Counted from the first letter of the stretch, positions 37,481-47,598 are shown. The stretch: DNA of 64,000 nucleotides from an uncultured Sulfurovum sp. (GCA_902727895.1 CACVAP010000059.1:30071-94070), one strand, 5' to 3'. Made by a program: numbers and translations. Notes: generated by a model from the sequence alone, not told the origin.

Positions 37481-37924
37481 TTATTTTAGATCCTCAGACC
37501 AAAAGAATTCTATCCATCCTTTTGGCTCTTTTACCCACCATGTAGGTTTTATTATAGCTGTTGGTTTATAAAAAATGGAAGCTGTTTCAAAAATAGTATG
37601 AGGATATTTTGTTTTTAAGACTTTTAAAGCTTCTACCAAAGTATCCCCAGAGTCAACAATGTCATCAAGTATTAGTATGCGTTGCTCGGCTTTTAACATG
37701 GGTACATTAAAAACTCTAACCTCATCTAACTTTTGTGTATCATCATAACCAATGGTATTGATGGCATAAACTTCACGAATGTCATAAAACTCACCTAACA
37801 TTTGCCCCATGCTTAGCCCACCTCTTGAAATGGGAATAAGTACATCAAATGTTTGGTCTATTTTTTCTGTAAGAACTTTTAAGTCTGCTCTAAATTCAGC
37901 ATAGGGATAATAGGTTTTTTGCAT
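37481..37924 (-). CDS. Purine phosphoribosyltransferase (xanthine/hypoxanthine type)
   Basis: A 147-residue type I phosphoribosyltransferase that salvages a purine base with PRPP. The PRPP-binding loop reads ILILDDIVDSGDTLVEAL (about 83-100); the N-terminal loop IPISRGGLSMGQML and the C-terminal hood PTWWVKEPKGWIEFFW match the Gpt-like enzymes of this phylum. It starts three bases after the proC stop, in the same operon. Base preference cannot be read from sequence alone; xanthine/guanine is the likely one. Confidence 0.85.
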   Translation of the reverse strand: MQKTYYPYAEFRADLKVLTEKIDQTFDVLIPISRGGLSMGQMLGEFYDIREVYAINTIGYDDTQKLDEVRVFNVPMLKAEQRILILDDIVDSGDTLVEALKVLKTKYPHTIFETASIFYKPTAIIKPTWWVKEPKGWIEFFWSEDLK

Positions 37925-37927
37925 AAA

Positions 37928-38695
37928 CTAGTTCTTAGCTTTTAACTCTTTGGCTTTAGTATAAGCATCTGCAATGGCTTCCATCATGGCATTTCTAACA
38001 CCTCCACGTTCCATGGCAGCATAACCAGCTGCTGTTGTTCCCCCTGGGCTCATAACACCATCTTTAATGTCTGCTGGATTGTCATTAGCAATTAAAGGAG
38101 CAAAACCATCAAAAAGACCAGAGACTAAGGCTTGTGCATCAGCCCGTTTTAGTCCTTGTTGTACAGCACCATCAGCCATAGCTTCTGCAATAAGTGCCAA
38201 ATACGCTGGTCCAGACCCTGCAACACCTGTCGCAATGTCTAACTCATTTTCAGAGCTAAGCCATAAACTTTGACCTATTTGATTAAAGATATCTATTGCT
38301 TGTTCTTTTAGAGATTCATCACCTGTAATGGTTGTCATCGACTTTAAATGACTCGCACCCAAGTTTGGCATGGTTCTAATGTATTTTTTAGAATTTATCT
38401 GAGACTTTAAACTCTCTATAGAAGTTCCAGCCAAAACAGAATAAAGTGTTAACGCTTCACCTTTAAGCTTAGGAGCTAAATCAGGTAAAGAGTATGGTTT
38501 TACACAAAGTACGATGTTTTTGTCTGATATATCTTCTACCTCATTTAGAACTCTTGTCGTAATTTGAGGCAAGCTATCGTGTAAGGCTTTTAAAGACTGT
38601 TCATTTCTTCCCAGTACTTCTATCTCATAATTATCTGCTAACCCTACAATGAGAGCATTCGCCATATTACCGTTACCTATAAATGTTAATTTCAT
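37928..38695 (-). CDS. proC: Pyrroline-5-carboxylate reductase ProC
   Basis: Last step of proline synthesis. The 255-residue enzyme has the NAD(P) Rossmann start LTFIGNGNMANALIVGL, the VLCVKPYSLPDL segment and the C-terminal catalytic motif DGVMSPGGTTAAGYAAMERGG (split at about 211-231). Its ATG overlaps the proB stop in ATGA, so the two are translated together. The missing enzyme between them, ProA, is not in the window. Confidence 0.96.
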   Translation of the reverse strand: MKLTFIGNGNMANALIVGLADNYEIEVLGRNEQSLKALHDSLPQITTRVLNEVEDISDKNIVLCVKPYSLPDLAPKLKGEALTLYSVLAGTSIESLKSQINSKKYIRTMPNLGASHLKSMTTITGDESLKEQAIDIFNQIGQSLWLSSENELDIATGVAGSGPAYLALIAEAMADGAVQQGLKRADAQALVSGLFDGFAPLIANDNPADIKDGVMSPGGTTAAGYAAMERGGVRNAMMEAIADAYTKAKELKAKN

Positions 38696-39459
38696 TTTTC
38701 ACCTCGTGTAAAAAGTGTACCTTTATTTTGTGTACCCTCTAATAAAAATTCTCTTGCTGTTTCTAAATTAAACCCACTACATAAAAACATACTTTTACCA
38801 TGATTCATCATATACTCAGCAGCTTTTAACTTGGTCACAATCCCACCCGTTGCAAATTGAGAATTTGGGGTAAAACCTTGATTTAATTCTTCATCCTTTA
38901 AAACACTTACTGTTTTACGTATTTTTGCATTAGGGTTTTCACTAGGGTTAGAGTCATAATAACCCTCGATATCACTCAATATTACCAACATATCAGCCCC
39001 AATATAATGTGCTACATGTGCTGAAAGTTGGTCATTGTCACCAAAAAGTTGTTCTGGTGTTGTTGAAATATCATTCTCATTAACAATAGGTAATATATCA
39101 TTTTCTAAAGTACGATCAATAATATCTTGAAAAATTGTTGTATGAATTCTAGAGTCAAAATCCTCTTCTGTCAATAAAATCTGGGAAATCTCAACATCGT
39201 AGATTTCAAATTTATTTTTATATGAGTGCATCAAAATAGGTTGCCCCACTGATGCTAAAACTTTTTTACTAGTTGCTCTGTTTCTGTCTAACTTTAACGC
39301 TGTATACCCAGCAGCAACTGCCCCTGAGGATACCAAGACCACTTCGTATTTCTTTCTTGTCTGTGCAATAAGCGTTACCAAATTCATCATTCGCTCTTTT
39401 GCAATGGTCGTTGTCTCTGTTAAAACAGAACTCCCGACTTTAAATACAATTCGTTTCAA
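38692..39459 (-). CDS. proB: Glutamate 5-kinase ProB, short form without PUA domain
   Basis: First step of proline synthesis, phosphorylating glutamate. The 255 residues form the amino-acid kinase domain only: RIVFKVGSSVLTE at the start, VSSGAVAAGY near 43, NENDIST near 131, FGDNDQLSAHVA near 141 and the GGIVTKLKAAEYM loop near 205. The C-terminal PUA domain of the E. coli enzyme is absent, as in some other Campylobacterota. The TTG start at 39459 is supported by AAAGG six bases upstream. Coupled with proC. Confidence 0.95.
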   Translation of the reverse strand: MKRIVFKVGSSVLTETTTIAKERMMNLVTLIAQTRKKYEVVLVSSGAVAAGYTALKLDRNRATSKKVLASVGQPILMHSYKNKFEIYDVEISQILLTEEDFDSRIHTTIFQDIIDRTLENDILPIVNENDISTTPEQLFGDNDQLSAHVAHYIGADMLVILSDIEGYYDSNPSENPNAKIRKTVSVLKDEELNQGFTPNSQFATGGIVTKLKAAEYMMNHGKSMFLCSGFNLETAREFLLEGTQNKGTLFTRGEK

Positions 39460-39482
39460 ACTTTACCTTTTTTAGAACTTTA

Positions 39483-40547
39483 TTATTCGTGTACTACTAA
39501 CTCATTATACAAAGAGTCACGCTCAACAGGCGTAAATCCAGAGCTTTTTATAAGCTCTATAAACTCATCTAACTGCATACCCTTAGAACTTTTTGCTCCA
39601 GCTGCTGCTTGTATCGACTCTTTTTCAATGGTTCCATCTAAATCATCACAACCAAACTCTTGAGCGATGAGTGCTAAATTAATAGAGGCTGTTACCCAAT
39701 ACGCTTTAATATGAGGGATATTGTCTAACATAATCCTTGCAATGGCATAAGTCTTTAAAATCTCTTGCCCTGAAGGGAAATCACAATTTTTCATGTAGTT
39801 ATTCTCACGCTGATACACAAGAGGAATAAAAGCATTAAAACCATTGGTTCGGTCTTGTACATCTCGTAATCTAATCATATGGTCAACTCTATGCGCTCTT
39901 GTTTCTACATGTCCAAAGAGCATCGTTGCGTTACTCTCTTTTCCTTTGTTATGCCATCTCTCATGAATGTCTAACCATTGTGCTGAGGTAACTTTTCCTT
40001 TACATAAATATTCACGTACTTTCTCATCAAATATTTCTGCCCCACCACCAGGCATAGAGTCTACTCCATTTTCTATCATGAGGTCTAGCACTTCGTCATA
40101 AGAAATTCCATATTCACGCGTTAAAAAGTCCACCTCTGCTGCTGTCATGGCTTTAACATGTAAATTTGGATATTTTGCTTTTATCTTTCTAAAAGCACCC
40201 ATGTACCACTCTACCCCATCATTAGGGTTATGAGCTGAAACAATGTGTACTTCTTTCGCATCAAGCTCCACCGAATGATCTACTATCTCTAAAATCTTCT
40301 CATGACTCATGGTATATTGGTTAGGATTTTTTCTAGTCGCAGAGTAAGCACAAAACTTACACACATCAGCACAAACATTGGTAGGATTGATATGACGATT
40401 TATGTTAAAATAAGACTTCTTCCCAAACTTCTCTTGTCGAATCTCATCTGCAAGTTCTCCCAAGGTAAATAAGTCAAGCTCATACAGTGCTTCACCCTCT
40501 TCTTGTGTTAGTCTCACTCTATTTTTTATTTTTTCAATTAATGTCAT
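39483..40547 (-). CDS. mqnE: Aminofutalosine synthase MqnE (radical SAM)
   Basis: Joins 3-(enolpyruvyl)oxybenzoate with a SAM-derived adenosyl radical to make aminofutalosine in the futalosine route to menaquinone, the respiratory quinone of Campylobacterota. The 354-residue enzyme has the radical SAM cysteines Cys59-x3-Cys63-x2-Cys66 (NVCADVCKFCAYS), plus HIVSAHNP, GGGAEIFDE and the terminal TPVERDSLYNE region. The ATG at 40547 is preceded by GGAT. It is the first gene of the operon with proB and proC, though the pathways are unrelated. Confidence 0.95.
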   Translation of the reverse strand: MTLIEKIKNRVRLTQEEGEALYELDLFTLGELADEIRQEKFGKKSYFNINRHINPTNVCADVCKFCAYSATRKNPNQYTMSHEKILEIVDHSVELDAKEVHIVSAHNPNDGVEWYMGAFRKIKAKYPNLHVKAMTAAEVDFLTREYGISYDEVLDLMIENGVDSMPGGGAEIFDEKVREYLCKGKVTSAQWLDIHERWHNKGKESNATMLFGHVETRAHRVDHMIRLRDVQDRTNGFNAFIPLVYQRENNYMKNCDFPSGQEILKTYAIARIMLDNIPHIKAYWVTASINLALIAQEFGCDDLDGTIEKESIQAAAGAKSSKGMQLDEFIELIKSSGFTPVERDSLYNELVVHE

Positions 40548-40764
40548 CTTTTATCCAAAAATATTTTTTATCATTATACACAATTAGCGTTAAGTACGGC
40601 TATCTTACAAGTCATATAAAAAAATTATGAAAATCTATAATATAGATTAATAATAGTTATTATGATACAGTTATGTGAAACTGTTCTATTTTAATTATAA
40701 AATAATCTTAAGTAAAGTTTTTACTTGTATAATTCTTGACTTTTTTTATTTCAAAGGAATATTA

Positions 40765-41211
40765 ATGTTAATACAAAAGAATTTTTTAATTTTACTAACA
40801 ATTATTTTATTTTCCATCTCTTTAAAAGCAAAAGATTTTGACTACTACAAGAACATCTACATTGAAAAAGTAGCCAAAGCACAACTGGGTAAAAAATATG
40901 TTTGGGGTGGGAATGGTCGACGTGGCTATGACTGTTCTGGTTTTACCAAAAAAGTTTTCGCCAAAAATGGTATTAAAATCCCAAGAAATTCTTGGAAACA
41001 GGCCAAAGTTGGACAGAAAGTTAGCCGAGGAAACCTAAAAAAAGGTGACTTAATATTTTTTAATTCTCGAAAACAAAAACGTGTTAATCATGTAGGAATT
41101 TATCTTGGAAATGGACGCTTTATTCATGCAAGTTCTTTTCATAAACGCATTGTTATTTCAAAGTTCAAAGAGTACAAACGCTACTTTAAATGGGGTAGAA
41201 GACTGACTTAG
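40765..41211 (+). CDS. NlpC/P60 family peptidoglycan endopeptidase
   Basis: A secreted murein peptidase of 148 residues. ATG at 40765 has AAAGGA in front; a GTG at 40675 would add 30 hydrophobic residues and lacks a ribosome site. Signal peptide to about residue 22, then a compact NlpC/P60 domain with Cys57 (YDCSGF), His109 (VNHVGIYLG) and His121 (FIHASS). No lipobox, in contrast to the paralogue at 14248. Its C-terminus YFKWGRRLT matches that paralogue. The stop codon overlaps the convergent cobB stop by three bases. Confidence 0.9.
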   Translation: MLIQKNFLILLTIILFSISLKAKDFDYYKNIYIEKVAKAQLGKKYVWGGNGRRGYDCSGFTKKVFAKNGIKIPRNSWKQAKVGQKVSRGNLKKGDLIFFNSRKQKRVNHVGIYLGNGRFIHASSFHKRIVISKFKEYKRYFKWGRRLT

Positions 41212-41906
41212 TCTTCTAAAAACTCTTCTACTAAATTACAAATTTCATCCACTGCCTCAGTAGCTGGAACATAGAGTTTAGTCTTAAAAGCTCTATCGTG
41301 ATAATCATCAACATCCAAATTATTCAATACTGAGTGCTGAATACGTTGTGCCATGCTAGCTGTGTCAATTACTTGTCCAGAAGTTCCGATAACCACAACC
41401 ATCTCAGCTTCAGAATAAAGTTTACTCAAGTGCTGGTACTCTGGTGCAGCTTCTCCAAACATTACCACATTATGACGAATATGAGATGAACCACAATTAG
41501 GACAAATAGCTCCCTCTTGTGTTTTATATCCAATAGGAAAAACCGTATCACAAGCTTCACAACGTAAGTCAGTTAATGTACCATGTAAATGTATAATACT
41601 TGTACAGCCAGCACGTTCTAACATATCATCTACATTTTGCGTAAGCATTACAATATTTTCAGGGTAAGCATTTTTAAGCTCAGCCAATCTTTTATGCGCA
41701 TGGTTTGGTTCTTTATGTTCAACATCTGCCCGTCGTGCATCGTAAAAATCAAGTACCAATTGACGGTCTCTGTTAAATCCATCTACCGAACAAACATCTT
41801 CAACACGATGTTCTTCCCAAAGACCATTGGTATCTCTAAAGGTTCTAATACCTGATTCAGCCGATAGCCCTGCACCACTTACTATATATACTTTTTTATT
41901 GCTCAT
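41208..41906 (-). CDS. cobB: NAD-dependent protein deacylase CobB (sirtuin)
   Basis: Removes acyl groups from lysine residues, with NAD as co-substrate. The 232-residue protein has GAGLSAESGIRTFRD (11-25), TQNVDDM (89-95), catalytic His108 in HLHG and a zinc site of Cys116, Cys119, Cys135, Cys138. The FYDARR motif (Tyr55, Arg58) is that of class III sirtuins, which prefer succinyl or malonyl lysine. It overlaps the upstream symporter gene by 11 bases, so the two are co-translated. Confidence 0.93.
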   Translation of the reverse strand: MSNKKVYIVSGAGLSAESGIRTFRDTNGLWEEHRVEDVCSVDGFNRDRQLVLDFYDARRADVEHKEPNHAHKRLAELKNAYPENIVMLTQNVDDMLERAGCTSIIHLHGTLTDLRCEACDTVFPIGYKTQEGAICPNCGSSHIRHNVVMFGEAAPEYQHLSKLYSEAEMVVVIGTSGQVIDTASMAQRIQHSVLNNLDVDDYHDRAFKTKLYVPATEAVDEICNLVEEFLED

Positions 41907-43428
41907 TGTTTATATCCTTTAGTCTAGTATCTTTTCCTAACATCATAATAGCAAATGAAACCATAGTTCCTACAATCATCATTACAGCAAAGTCTACTTT
42001 TAAGTCAATAATATTTCCAATTATATACGGCTGTAAAAGCAGTACGGTTAAAAATCCACCTATTAAAGCCCAAAGTACTGTTTTTTCATTTCCTCTATTT
42101 GTAAAAACAGCAGCCCCATAAACCCCCAAAAGAGAAGCATAAGCAAATGCCATAACCCCAAGTGCAAAGTTTAAAAGTGGAAGCTCAGAATATTGTTGCC
42201 AATAAAAGGATAACATTCCCATAAGAGAAAGTAACACAGCAAACACAATTACCATAAAACGACTGGCATTTAAATAATGTTTCTCATCTTTAGAGTTATT
42301 TGAAATCCAAGGTCGATAAATGTCTTCGATGGCTACCGATGACATGGCAGAAAGTACAGAGTTCGTAGAAGAGAGTGCTGCTGCAATTGCTCCTACTGTT
42401 ACCAATCCTCTTAAACCTTCTGGCATCTCATTTAAAATATAAAGCATAAAAATTTTGACCGACTGTCCATCTACATTTTGGTCTATACAAGCTGACTTTA
42501 CAGAAGTGAGTTCTGGATGTTGATAGAAGAGATAAAGTAGTAGTCCAATGGCTAAAAAAAGAAAAGCCACAGGAATGGTAAAGATGATAGAATAAATAAG
42601 GGACTTAGCACCCTCTTCTTTATTTTTACAAGTTAAAACTCTTTGTGTCATGTCTTGGTCTAGTCCATAAGCTGCAATGTTAAGTAGAAACCAACCTGTT
42701 AAAAGCGTCCAAATCGTAAAACCACCTGAGAATGAAAAATCTACTAATTTTAGTTTGTCATTTTCTGAGAGTGTTGATACTATGGTAGAAAAGTCACTAT
42801 TTAACGAATAGTATAAATATACTAAGACAGCAACCCCTGCTCCCACATAAGTTATAGCTTGGATAATGTCTGAAAAAATAACAGACTTTACCCCTCCAAA
42901 ATAAGTATAACCCAATGCACCTATCATCAAAATAGCAATGGAAATTGCAATGTGTGAAGCTAAAATATCTGAAAAGAGTATCATAGAAATAGCTAATGCA
43001 CCTATATAAAGCCTAGCACCTGAAGCAAAAAGACGACCTATAAGAAACATAATTCCAGCGTAACGTTTTGAAGTTTCCCCATAACGATGTTCCAAGTATT
43101 CATAAACAGTAATCGCGTTGATGGCATAAAACCTTGGAACCAATACCTTTGAGACAAAGATTATGGCTAAAAAAGCAGAGACATAGAAACCTAGAAAAGT
43201 TAAGTCATGTTTATATGAATATTCTGGTCCACCTAAAAATGTAGCTGCTGACTGTGAAGTGGCTAGCACAGAAATGGCAACAGCAAACATGGGCATTGCA
43301 TTTCCACCGGTAAAATAATCCCGAGATGTCTTTACTTTTGTTTGACTCAAAATAACAGTTGTTAATATTAAAATCAAAAAATATGAAGAGAATATCATCC
43401 AATCTAATGTTGTAAAATTCGACTGCAT
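41896..43428 (-). CDS. Sodium:solute symporter (SSF family)
   Basis: A 510-residue membrane protein with about 13 hydrophobic segments of the SSF/SGLT type. Family marks are SQSAATFLGGPEYSYKHD split at about 55-72, the TVYEYLEHRYG motif near 102-112 and SSTNSVLSAMSSVAIEDIYRP near 349-369 (quoted in part). The ATG at 43428 has AAAGGG seven bases upstream; a TTG at 43446 has none. The substrate cannot be read from the sequence; an organic acid, amino acid or sugar is possible. It is coupled to cobB by an 11-base overlap. Confidence 0.87.
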   Translation of the reverse strand: MQSNFTTLDWMIFSSYFLILILTTVILSQTKVKTSRDYFTGGNAMPMFAVAISVLATSQSAATFLGGPEYSYKHDLTFLGFYVSAFLAIIFVSKVLVPRFYAINAITVYEYLEHRYGETSKRYAGIMFLIGRLFASGARLYIGALAISMILFSDILASHIAISIAILMIGALGYTYFGGVKSVIFSDIIQAITYVGAGVAVLVYLYYSLNSDFSTIVSTLSENDKLKLVDFSFSGGFTIWTLLTGWFLLNIAAYGLDQDMTQRVLTCKNKEEGAKSLIYSIIFTIPVAFLFLAIGLLLYLFYQHPELTSVKSACIDQNVDGQSVKIFMLYILNEMPEGLRGLVTVGAIAAALSSTNSVLSAMSSVAIEDIYRPWISNNSKDEKHYLNASRFMVIVFAVLLSLMGMLSFYWQQYSELPLLNFALGVMAFAYASLLGVYGAAVFTNRGNEKTVLWALIGGFLTVLLLQPYIIGNIIDLKVDFAVMMIVGTMVSFAIMMLGKDTRLKDINNEQ

Positions 43429-43686
43429 TATCAACCCTTTATACAATTTTTTTGATTATATCAAAACGGAACTTTGAGGTGAGATTAACTTTTAACAAGC
43501 AATACTAATTTATATAATTCTTTACTATATATTGTTATTGTGGGCTTTATAGACTGTTACTAGAGTCAACAACTCATCCTCTTTTTTTTATTCACACAAA
43601 AAATACACAATTAAAAACTACCTAAAAGATACAATCTAATATAATTTAACATAAATAATATTCTTTGAGGAAACAGGTCTAATATA

Positions 43687-45171
43687 ATGAAAATTCTATT
43701 CACTTTCATGTTCTTATTGCTGAGTATAACTTTTGCCTATGCAAAGACAGACAGTGATAAAAAGAACAAAAAAACTATTGCTAAACAACAAATTCAATGT
43801 AACATGACAGTTAAGTACAAAGTACGCCCTAAAAGAGTTGATGATTTTACAAAAATTCTTTCTGAAGGTATTTTCTATGGACGACTAAGAAGTAATACTT
43901 TTATGTTTGATGGTGGTCCAGATGATGTGAGTCACTACTCTATTGGACTGGGTGGTAACCTCATCTATAAAAGTGCTAGATACAAAGGATTTTCCTTCAC
44001 AACGGGGCTATATACCTCTTTGAATCCAAACCATGTTGAAGAAGATGAATTGGGTAACTATCGTTATGGAAAAGATACTTTTTCACGTCATGCTGTAGCA
44101 ACAAGTGACAGAGATACTATGCTGGCACTTACTGAAAACTATTTATCTTTTAAAAAAAATCGAGCTGAACTCAAAGTTGGACGTTTCTTACTTGAGACTT
44201 ATTTACTAAAATCTCATGATACTAAGATGATTCCTAATGCTTTTGAAGGTGCTAATTTACGTATTCGTACGCTCCCTAATACCAAAATACAATTGGCATA
44301 CATTACCAAACAAAAACTACGTGATCATGAAAGCTTTCATAATGTTTTAGCTTATAATGATGACACAAGTGATCCTTATGCAAAATGGACAGGAAATGAT
44401 GATGGAGCCATGCACAGAGGACTTACTTATTCAAAACTAAATGCCAAAGGCATAGATGATAATATTATTGTATTTGAAACAAAAAATACAAGTATTGAAA
44501 ACACCACACTTAAAGTAGGATATACAGCTGTTCCAGAGCTTGTATCATCTATGGTTCTAGAAGGAACCTACAAATATAAATTAGACAATGGATTAAAGAT
44601 AAAACCTGCTTTACTTTATATGCAACAGTTTGATAATGGTGCTGGAGCCATTGGTGGAGCGAACTTAAAAACCAATACCACAGGCTATGATAATCCTAAT
44701 AGTGTAGACAATTCTATTCTAGCTTCTCGACTTGACCTTATTTATGGAGCAGGTTCTTTACGTATTGGATATTCCGATGTGAAAGATGGTGGAGATATTA
44801 TTGCTCCATGGCATGCTCAACCTACAGCTGGTTATAGCAGAGCCATGTCTCGTATGAACTGGTTTGCAAATACAAAAACAACCATGTTCAGAGCCGATTA
44901 CGATTTTTCAAGAGCTGGATTGGTAAGTGGTCTACGTGTTATGTCCCGTTATGCCATGCAAGACTTTGATGACAGCAAGCCTGGAACGACTTCTGACTTA
45001 AATATCTTTACTTTTGACATCGTTAAACGCTTTGAAGAGCATCCTAACTTCATGATGAAAGTGCGTACAGGTTTTGTAACAGAAGACCATAAAGTTGCTA
45101 ACTTAGATGGTAGCTTTAAAAAAGATCCAACTTACAATGCTGTACGTTTAGAGATGAATTACCTTTTCTAA
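43687..45171 (+). CDS. OprD/Opr-family outer membrane porin
   Basis: A 494-residue porin of the Opr family that is widespread in Campylobacterota. Signal peptide ends at FAYA-KTD (about 20). The barrel starts FTKILSEGIFYGRLRSNTF, contains GVGGNL-like glycine turns and KNRAELKVGRFLLET, and ends VRLEMNYLF with the aromatic C-terminus. It probably takes up small organic acids or amino acids. The gene is monocistronic with a possible -10 TATAAT at 43640-43645. It faces away from the symporter gene 260 bases upstream; joint uptake of one substrate is possible but unproven. Confidence 0.85.
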   Translation: MKILFTFMFLLLSITFAYAKTDSDKKNKKTIAKQQIQCNMTVKYKVRPKRVDDFTKILSEGIFYGRLRSNTFMFDGGPDDVSHYSIGLGGNLIYKSARYKGFSFTTGLYTSLNPNHVEEDELGNYRYGKDTFSRHAVATSDRDTMLALTENYLSFKKNRAELKVGRFLLETYLLKSHDTKMIPNAFEGANLRIRTLPNTKIQLAYITKQKLRDHESFHNVLAYNDDTSDPYAKWTGNDDGAMHRGLTYSKLNAKGIDDNIIVFETKNTSIENTTLKVGYTAVPELVSSMVLEGTYKYKLDNGLKIKPALLYMQQFDNGAGAIGGANLKTNTTGYDNPNSVDNSILASRLDLIYGAGSLRIGYSDVKDGGDIIAPWHAQPTAGYSRAMSRMNWFANTKTTMFRADYDFSRAGLVSGLRVMSRYAMQDFDDSKPGTTSDLNIFTFDIVKRFEEHPNFMMKVRTGFVTEDHKVANLDGSFKKDPTYNAVRLEMNYLF

Positions 45172-45184
45172 ACCTAAGTCCCAA

Positions 45185-46630
45185 CTACTCAATGTAGTGG
45201 GCACCTAAACTCTCTTTTCTTTTTAATGCTGCATCAACAATAGCAGAAGCTGTATTTAAACGTAACTCTAAAAGCCGTCCAATGTCTCTATTTTTCATAT
45301 CAAAAATTTCATTCTTTGCTTTTAATAAGCCTTTTTTATTACGAATAACACCCATTTCTTCCCACATTATTATTCTTAATCGCTTTTTATAAGCTTCATC
45401 ATTTTCATGGTGAATAATTTTTTTATATTCTTTAGTAAACGTTGGAATTTCAACTACTTCTTGTTCTTTTGCTAAAATATGCTCTGCAATCCGTTTAGCA
45501 AATACTACCCCTTCAAGTAAAGAATTAGAGGCTAAACGATTGGCTCCATGTACCCCAGTGGAAGAAGCTTCACCTACAACATAAAGTCCATCAATACCTT
45601 CTACACAACCATCAGTATCACACTTAATTCCTCCAACTGCATAATGAAAAGCTGGAGAAATTGGTACTTTGTCATGTGGAAAACTATAACCAATGGCTTC
45701 AAAAGTTCTTGTAATATTTGGAAAACGTTTTACAAACCACTCTTCTTCAAACATAGAGAAATCTAAATATACTTCTTGCCCTGTCTTTCGTTTATAGTCA
45801 AAAATAGCACGACTAACAATATCACGTGAAGCCAACTCTCCTCGTTCATCATAGTCAAATAAGAAACGTTTTCCATCTTCTCCAACAATATGTGCCCCTT
45901 CCCCTCTTAACGCTTCAGTTAAAAGTAATTTTCTGGCATAAGGCGTTTTAACAAAAACAGTTGGATGAAACTGCATCATTTCCATGTCTGCTAACTCTAT
46001 ACCCTTTTCAACACAAATTCCATGAATATCTGCCGAGACAGTTCTTGAGTTGGTATTGTATTCATACATAGAACCTACTCCACCAGAAGCAATAATAATG
46101 TCATCAGCATAAATAGTTTCATGCTTACAATTTACCAAAGCGTTCACCCCAAAACATCTTCCATTTTGAATGAGCAAGTCATAAACCAAGGTATTTCTTT
46201 GAAGTTGATGTATATTTTGAACCATCATAAAGTAATGCATATAACGACCTGTTGCATCACCACCAGCATGAATAATTCGTTCAGTAGAATGAGCAGCTTC
46301 TTTAGTATAAAGTAGCTCTCCATTTTCATCTACATCAAATTCCATCCCCCGTTCTAAAATATCGGCTGTCGTTTCCAATGACATCTTAGACATAATCTTA
46401 ACAGCTTCTTCATTATTAAGATAAGATCCAGCTGCCATTGTATCTTCAACATGTGAAGGAATATCTGCTTCATTTAATGCTGTAACCATACCACCTTGAG
46501 CGTAAAAGGTATTACATTCCCAAGGAATATCTTTACACACTACCAAAACTTTTTTTTCTTTTGGAATATTCATTGCAGTATAAAGTCCTGCAATGCCTGC
46601 CCCAATTATTAATACGTCATATTTTCTCAT
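45185..46630 (-). CDS. nadB: L-aspartate oxidase NadB
   Basis: Oxidises L-aspartate to iminoaspartate for de novo NAD synthesis with NadA. From ATG at 46630 the protein has 481 residues and starts with the FAD Rossmann motif YDVLIIGAGIAGLYTA; a frame extending to 46696 adds 22 basic residues not expected in the family. Further marks are NTFYAQGGMVTAL, HPTVF near 220, GVHGANRLASNSLLEG near 360 and the C-terminal Arg-rich helical domain. Membrane association and fumarate as electron acceptor are known for the family. nadA and nadC are not in the window. Confidence 0.95.
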   Translation of the reverse strand: MRKYDVLIIGAGIAGLYTAMNIPKEKKVLVVCKDIPWECNTFYAQGGMVTALNEADIPSHVEDTMAAGSYLNNEEAVKIMSKMSLETTADILERGMEFDVDENGELLYTKEAAHSTERIIHAGGDATGRYMHYFMMVQNIHQLQRNTLVYDLLIQNGRCFGVNALVNCKHETIYADDIIIASGGVGSMYEYNTNSRTVSADIHGICVEKGIELADMEMMQFHPTVFVKTPYARKLLLTEALRGEGAHIVGEDGKRFLFDYDERGELASRDIVSRAIFDYKRKTGQEVYLDFSMFEEEWFVKRFPNITRTFEAIGYSFPHDKVPISPAFHYAVGGIKCDTDGCVEGIDGLYVVGEASSTGVHGANRLASNSLLEGVVFAKRIAEHILAKEQEVVEIPTFTKEYKKIIHHENDEAYKKRLRIIMWEEMGVIRNKKGLLKAKNEIFDMKNRDIGRLLELRLNTASAIVDAALKRKESLGAHYIE

Positions 46631-46846
46631 GATTAGATTATATTTAGTTTTATTTAAAATTAGGACAGAGTTCTTTTTCTTCCTCTTAGGTTCCATATTT
46701 ATAACAAAAAATAACCAAATATTATAATTAATTGTTTCATCATAAGAATAATTATATAAATCCTAAACAGGAATAGTCTGACCCATTAAATATATAAGCA
46801 TCATTTGGTTACCATGTACCATAAAACAATAAAATGGAGAATAAAA

Positions 46847-47509
46847 ATGGCATTTTTTTCAAAAGGGAAAGAGATAGATGAGGCTCAAGAAGTAACAATA
46901 AAAGAAGAACCCAAAAAGGCAGCACCAGTAAAATCATCTGCTGCGACTGAAATTTCAAAAAATATTACGATTGAGGGTAATATTTCTGGAACAGATAGCA
47001 TTAAAATAGAAGGAACACTTCTTGGAAATATTGAAGTTAACAATGTAACTATTGGAAAGAACGGTTCAGTAAAAGGTTCTATTCGAGCACAAAAAGTCTC
47101 TAATTCTGGTCGGGTTGAAGGAGATATTACTTGTAATGATTTAAATATTTCACAAACAGGTTATGTAAGTAATAAGATTCACGCTAATGTTATTATATTA
47201 AGTGGTGAAATTTTAGGAGAAGTTTTAGCTGAAACATCAATTAATATAACGCCTACAGGGAAAGTTCAAACAAACTCTTTAAGTTCTAAACGTGTTACTG
47301 TTAATGGAACCATTGAAGGAAGAGTAATTGCCTCTGAACTTTTAGAAGTAGGTTCAAATGGTCTGGTAAATGGTGAGATTTCAGTTAAAAACATCAAGAC
47401 TGATGAAGGTGGACGAGTAATAGGATCTATGGCAATGTACACAGCCCCTACTAACACTGTTGAGCAAAAAAGACCTGAGGTTATTGAAGCTACTATAGAA
47501 GAAAACTAA
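46847..47509 (+). CDS. Bactofilin (DUF583) cytoskeletal protein
   Basis: Polymer-forming protein that organises cell-wall enzymes and shape. From ATG at 46847, with GGAG seven bases before it, the protein has 220 residues. After a polar N-terminus (about 1-35) comes the bactofilin beta-helix built of about six-residue turns (ITIEGNISGTDSIKIEGTL, GNIEVNNVTIGKNGSVKGS and so on) up to about 190, somewhat longer than typical single bactofilins, and an acidic tail. In Helicobacter, bactofilin CcmA works with Csd peptidases in helical shape. The NlpC and RlpA proteins in this window are possible but unproven partners. Confidence 0.92.
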   Translation: MAFFSKGKEIDEAQEVTIKEEPKKAAPVKSSAATEISKNITIEGNISGTDSIKIEGTLLGNIEVNNVTIGKNGSVKGSIRAQKVSNSGRVEGDITCNDLNISQTGYVSNKIHANVIILSGEILGEVLAETSINITPTGKVQTNSLSSKRVTVNGTIEGRVIASELLEVGSNGLVNGEISVKNIKTDEGGRVIGSMAMYTAPTNTVEQKRPEVIEATIEEN

Positions 47510-47598
47510 AGCTCCTATTCTTTCTCTGTACGAGGCTGATTTTCCCACTTTGGATCAGCCTTGAATCCACAACCCATCAATACAATACAGCAAAGAGA

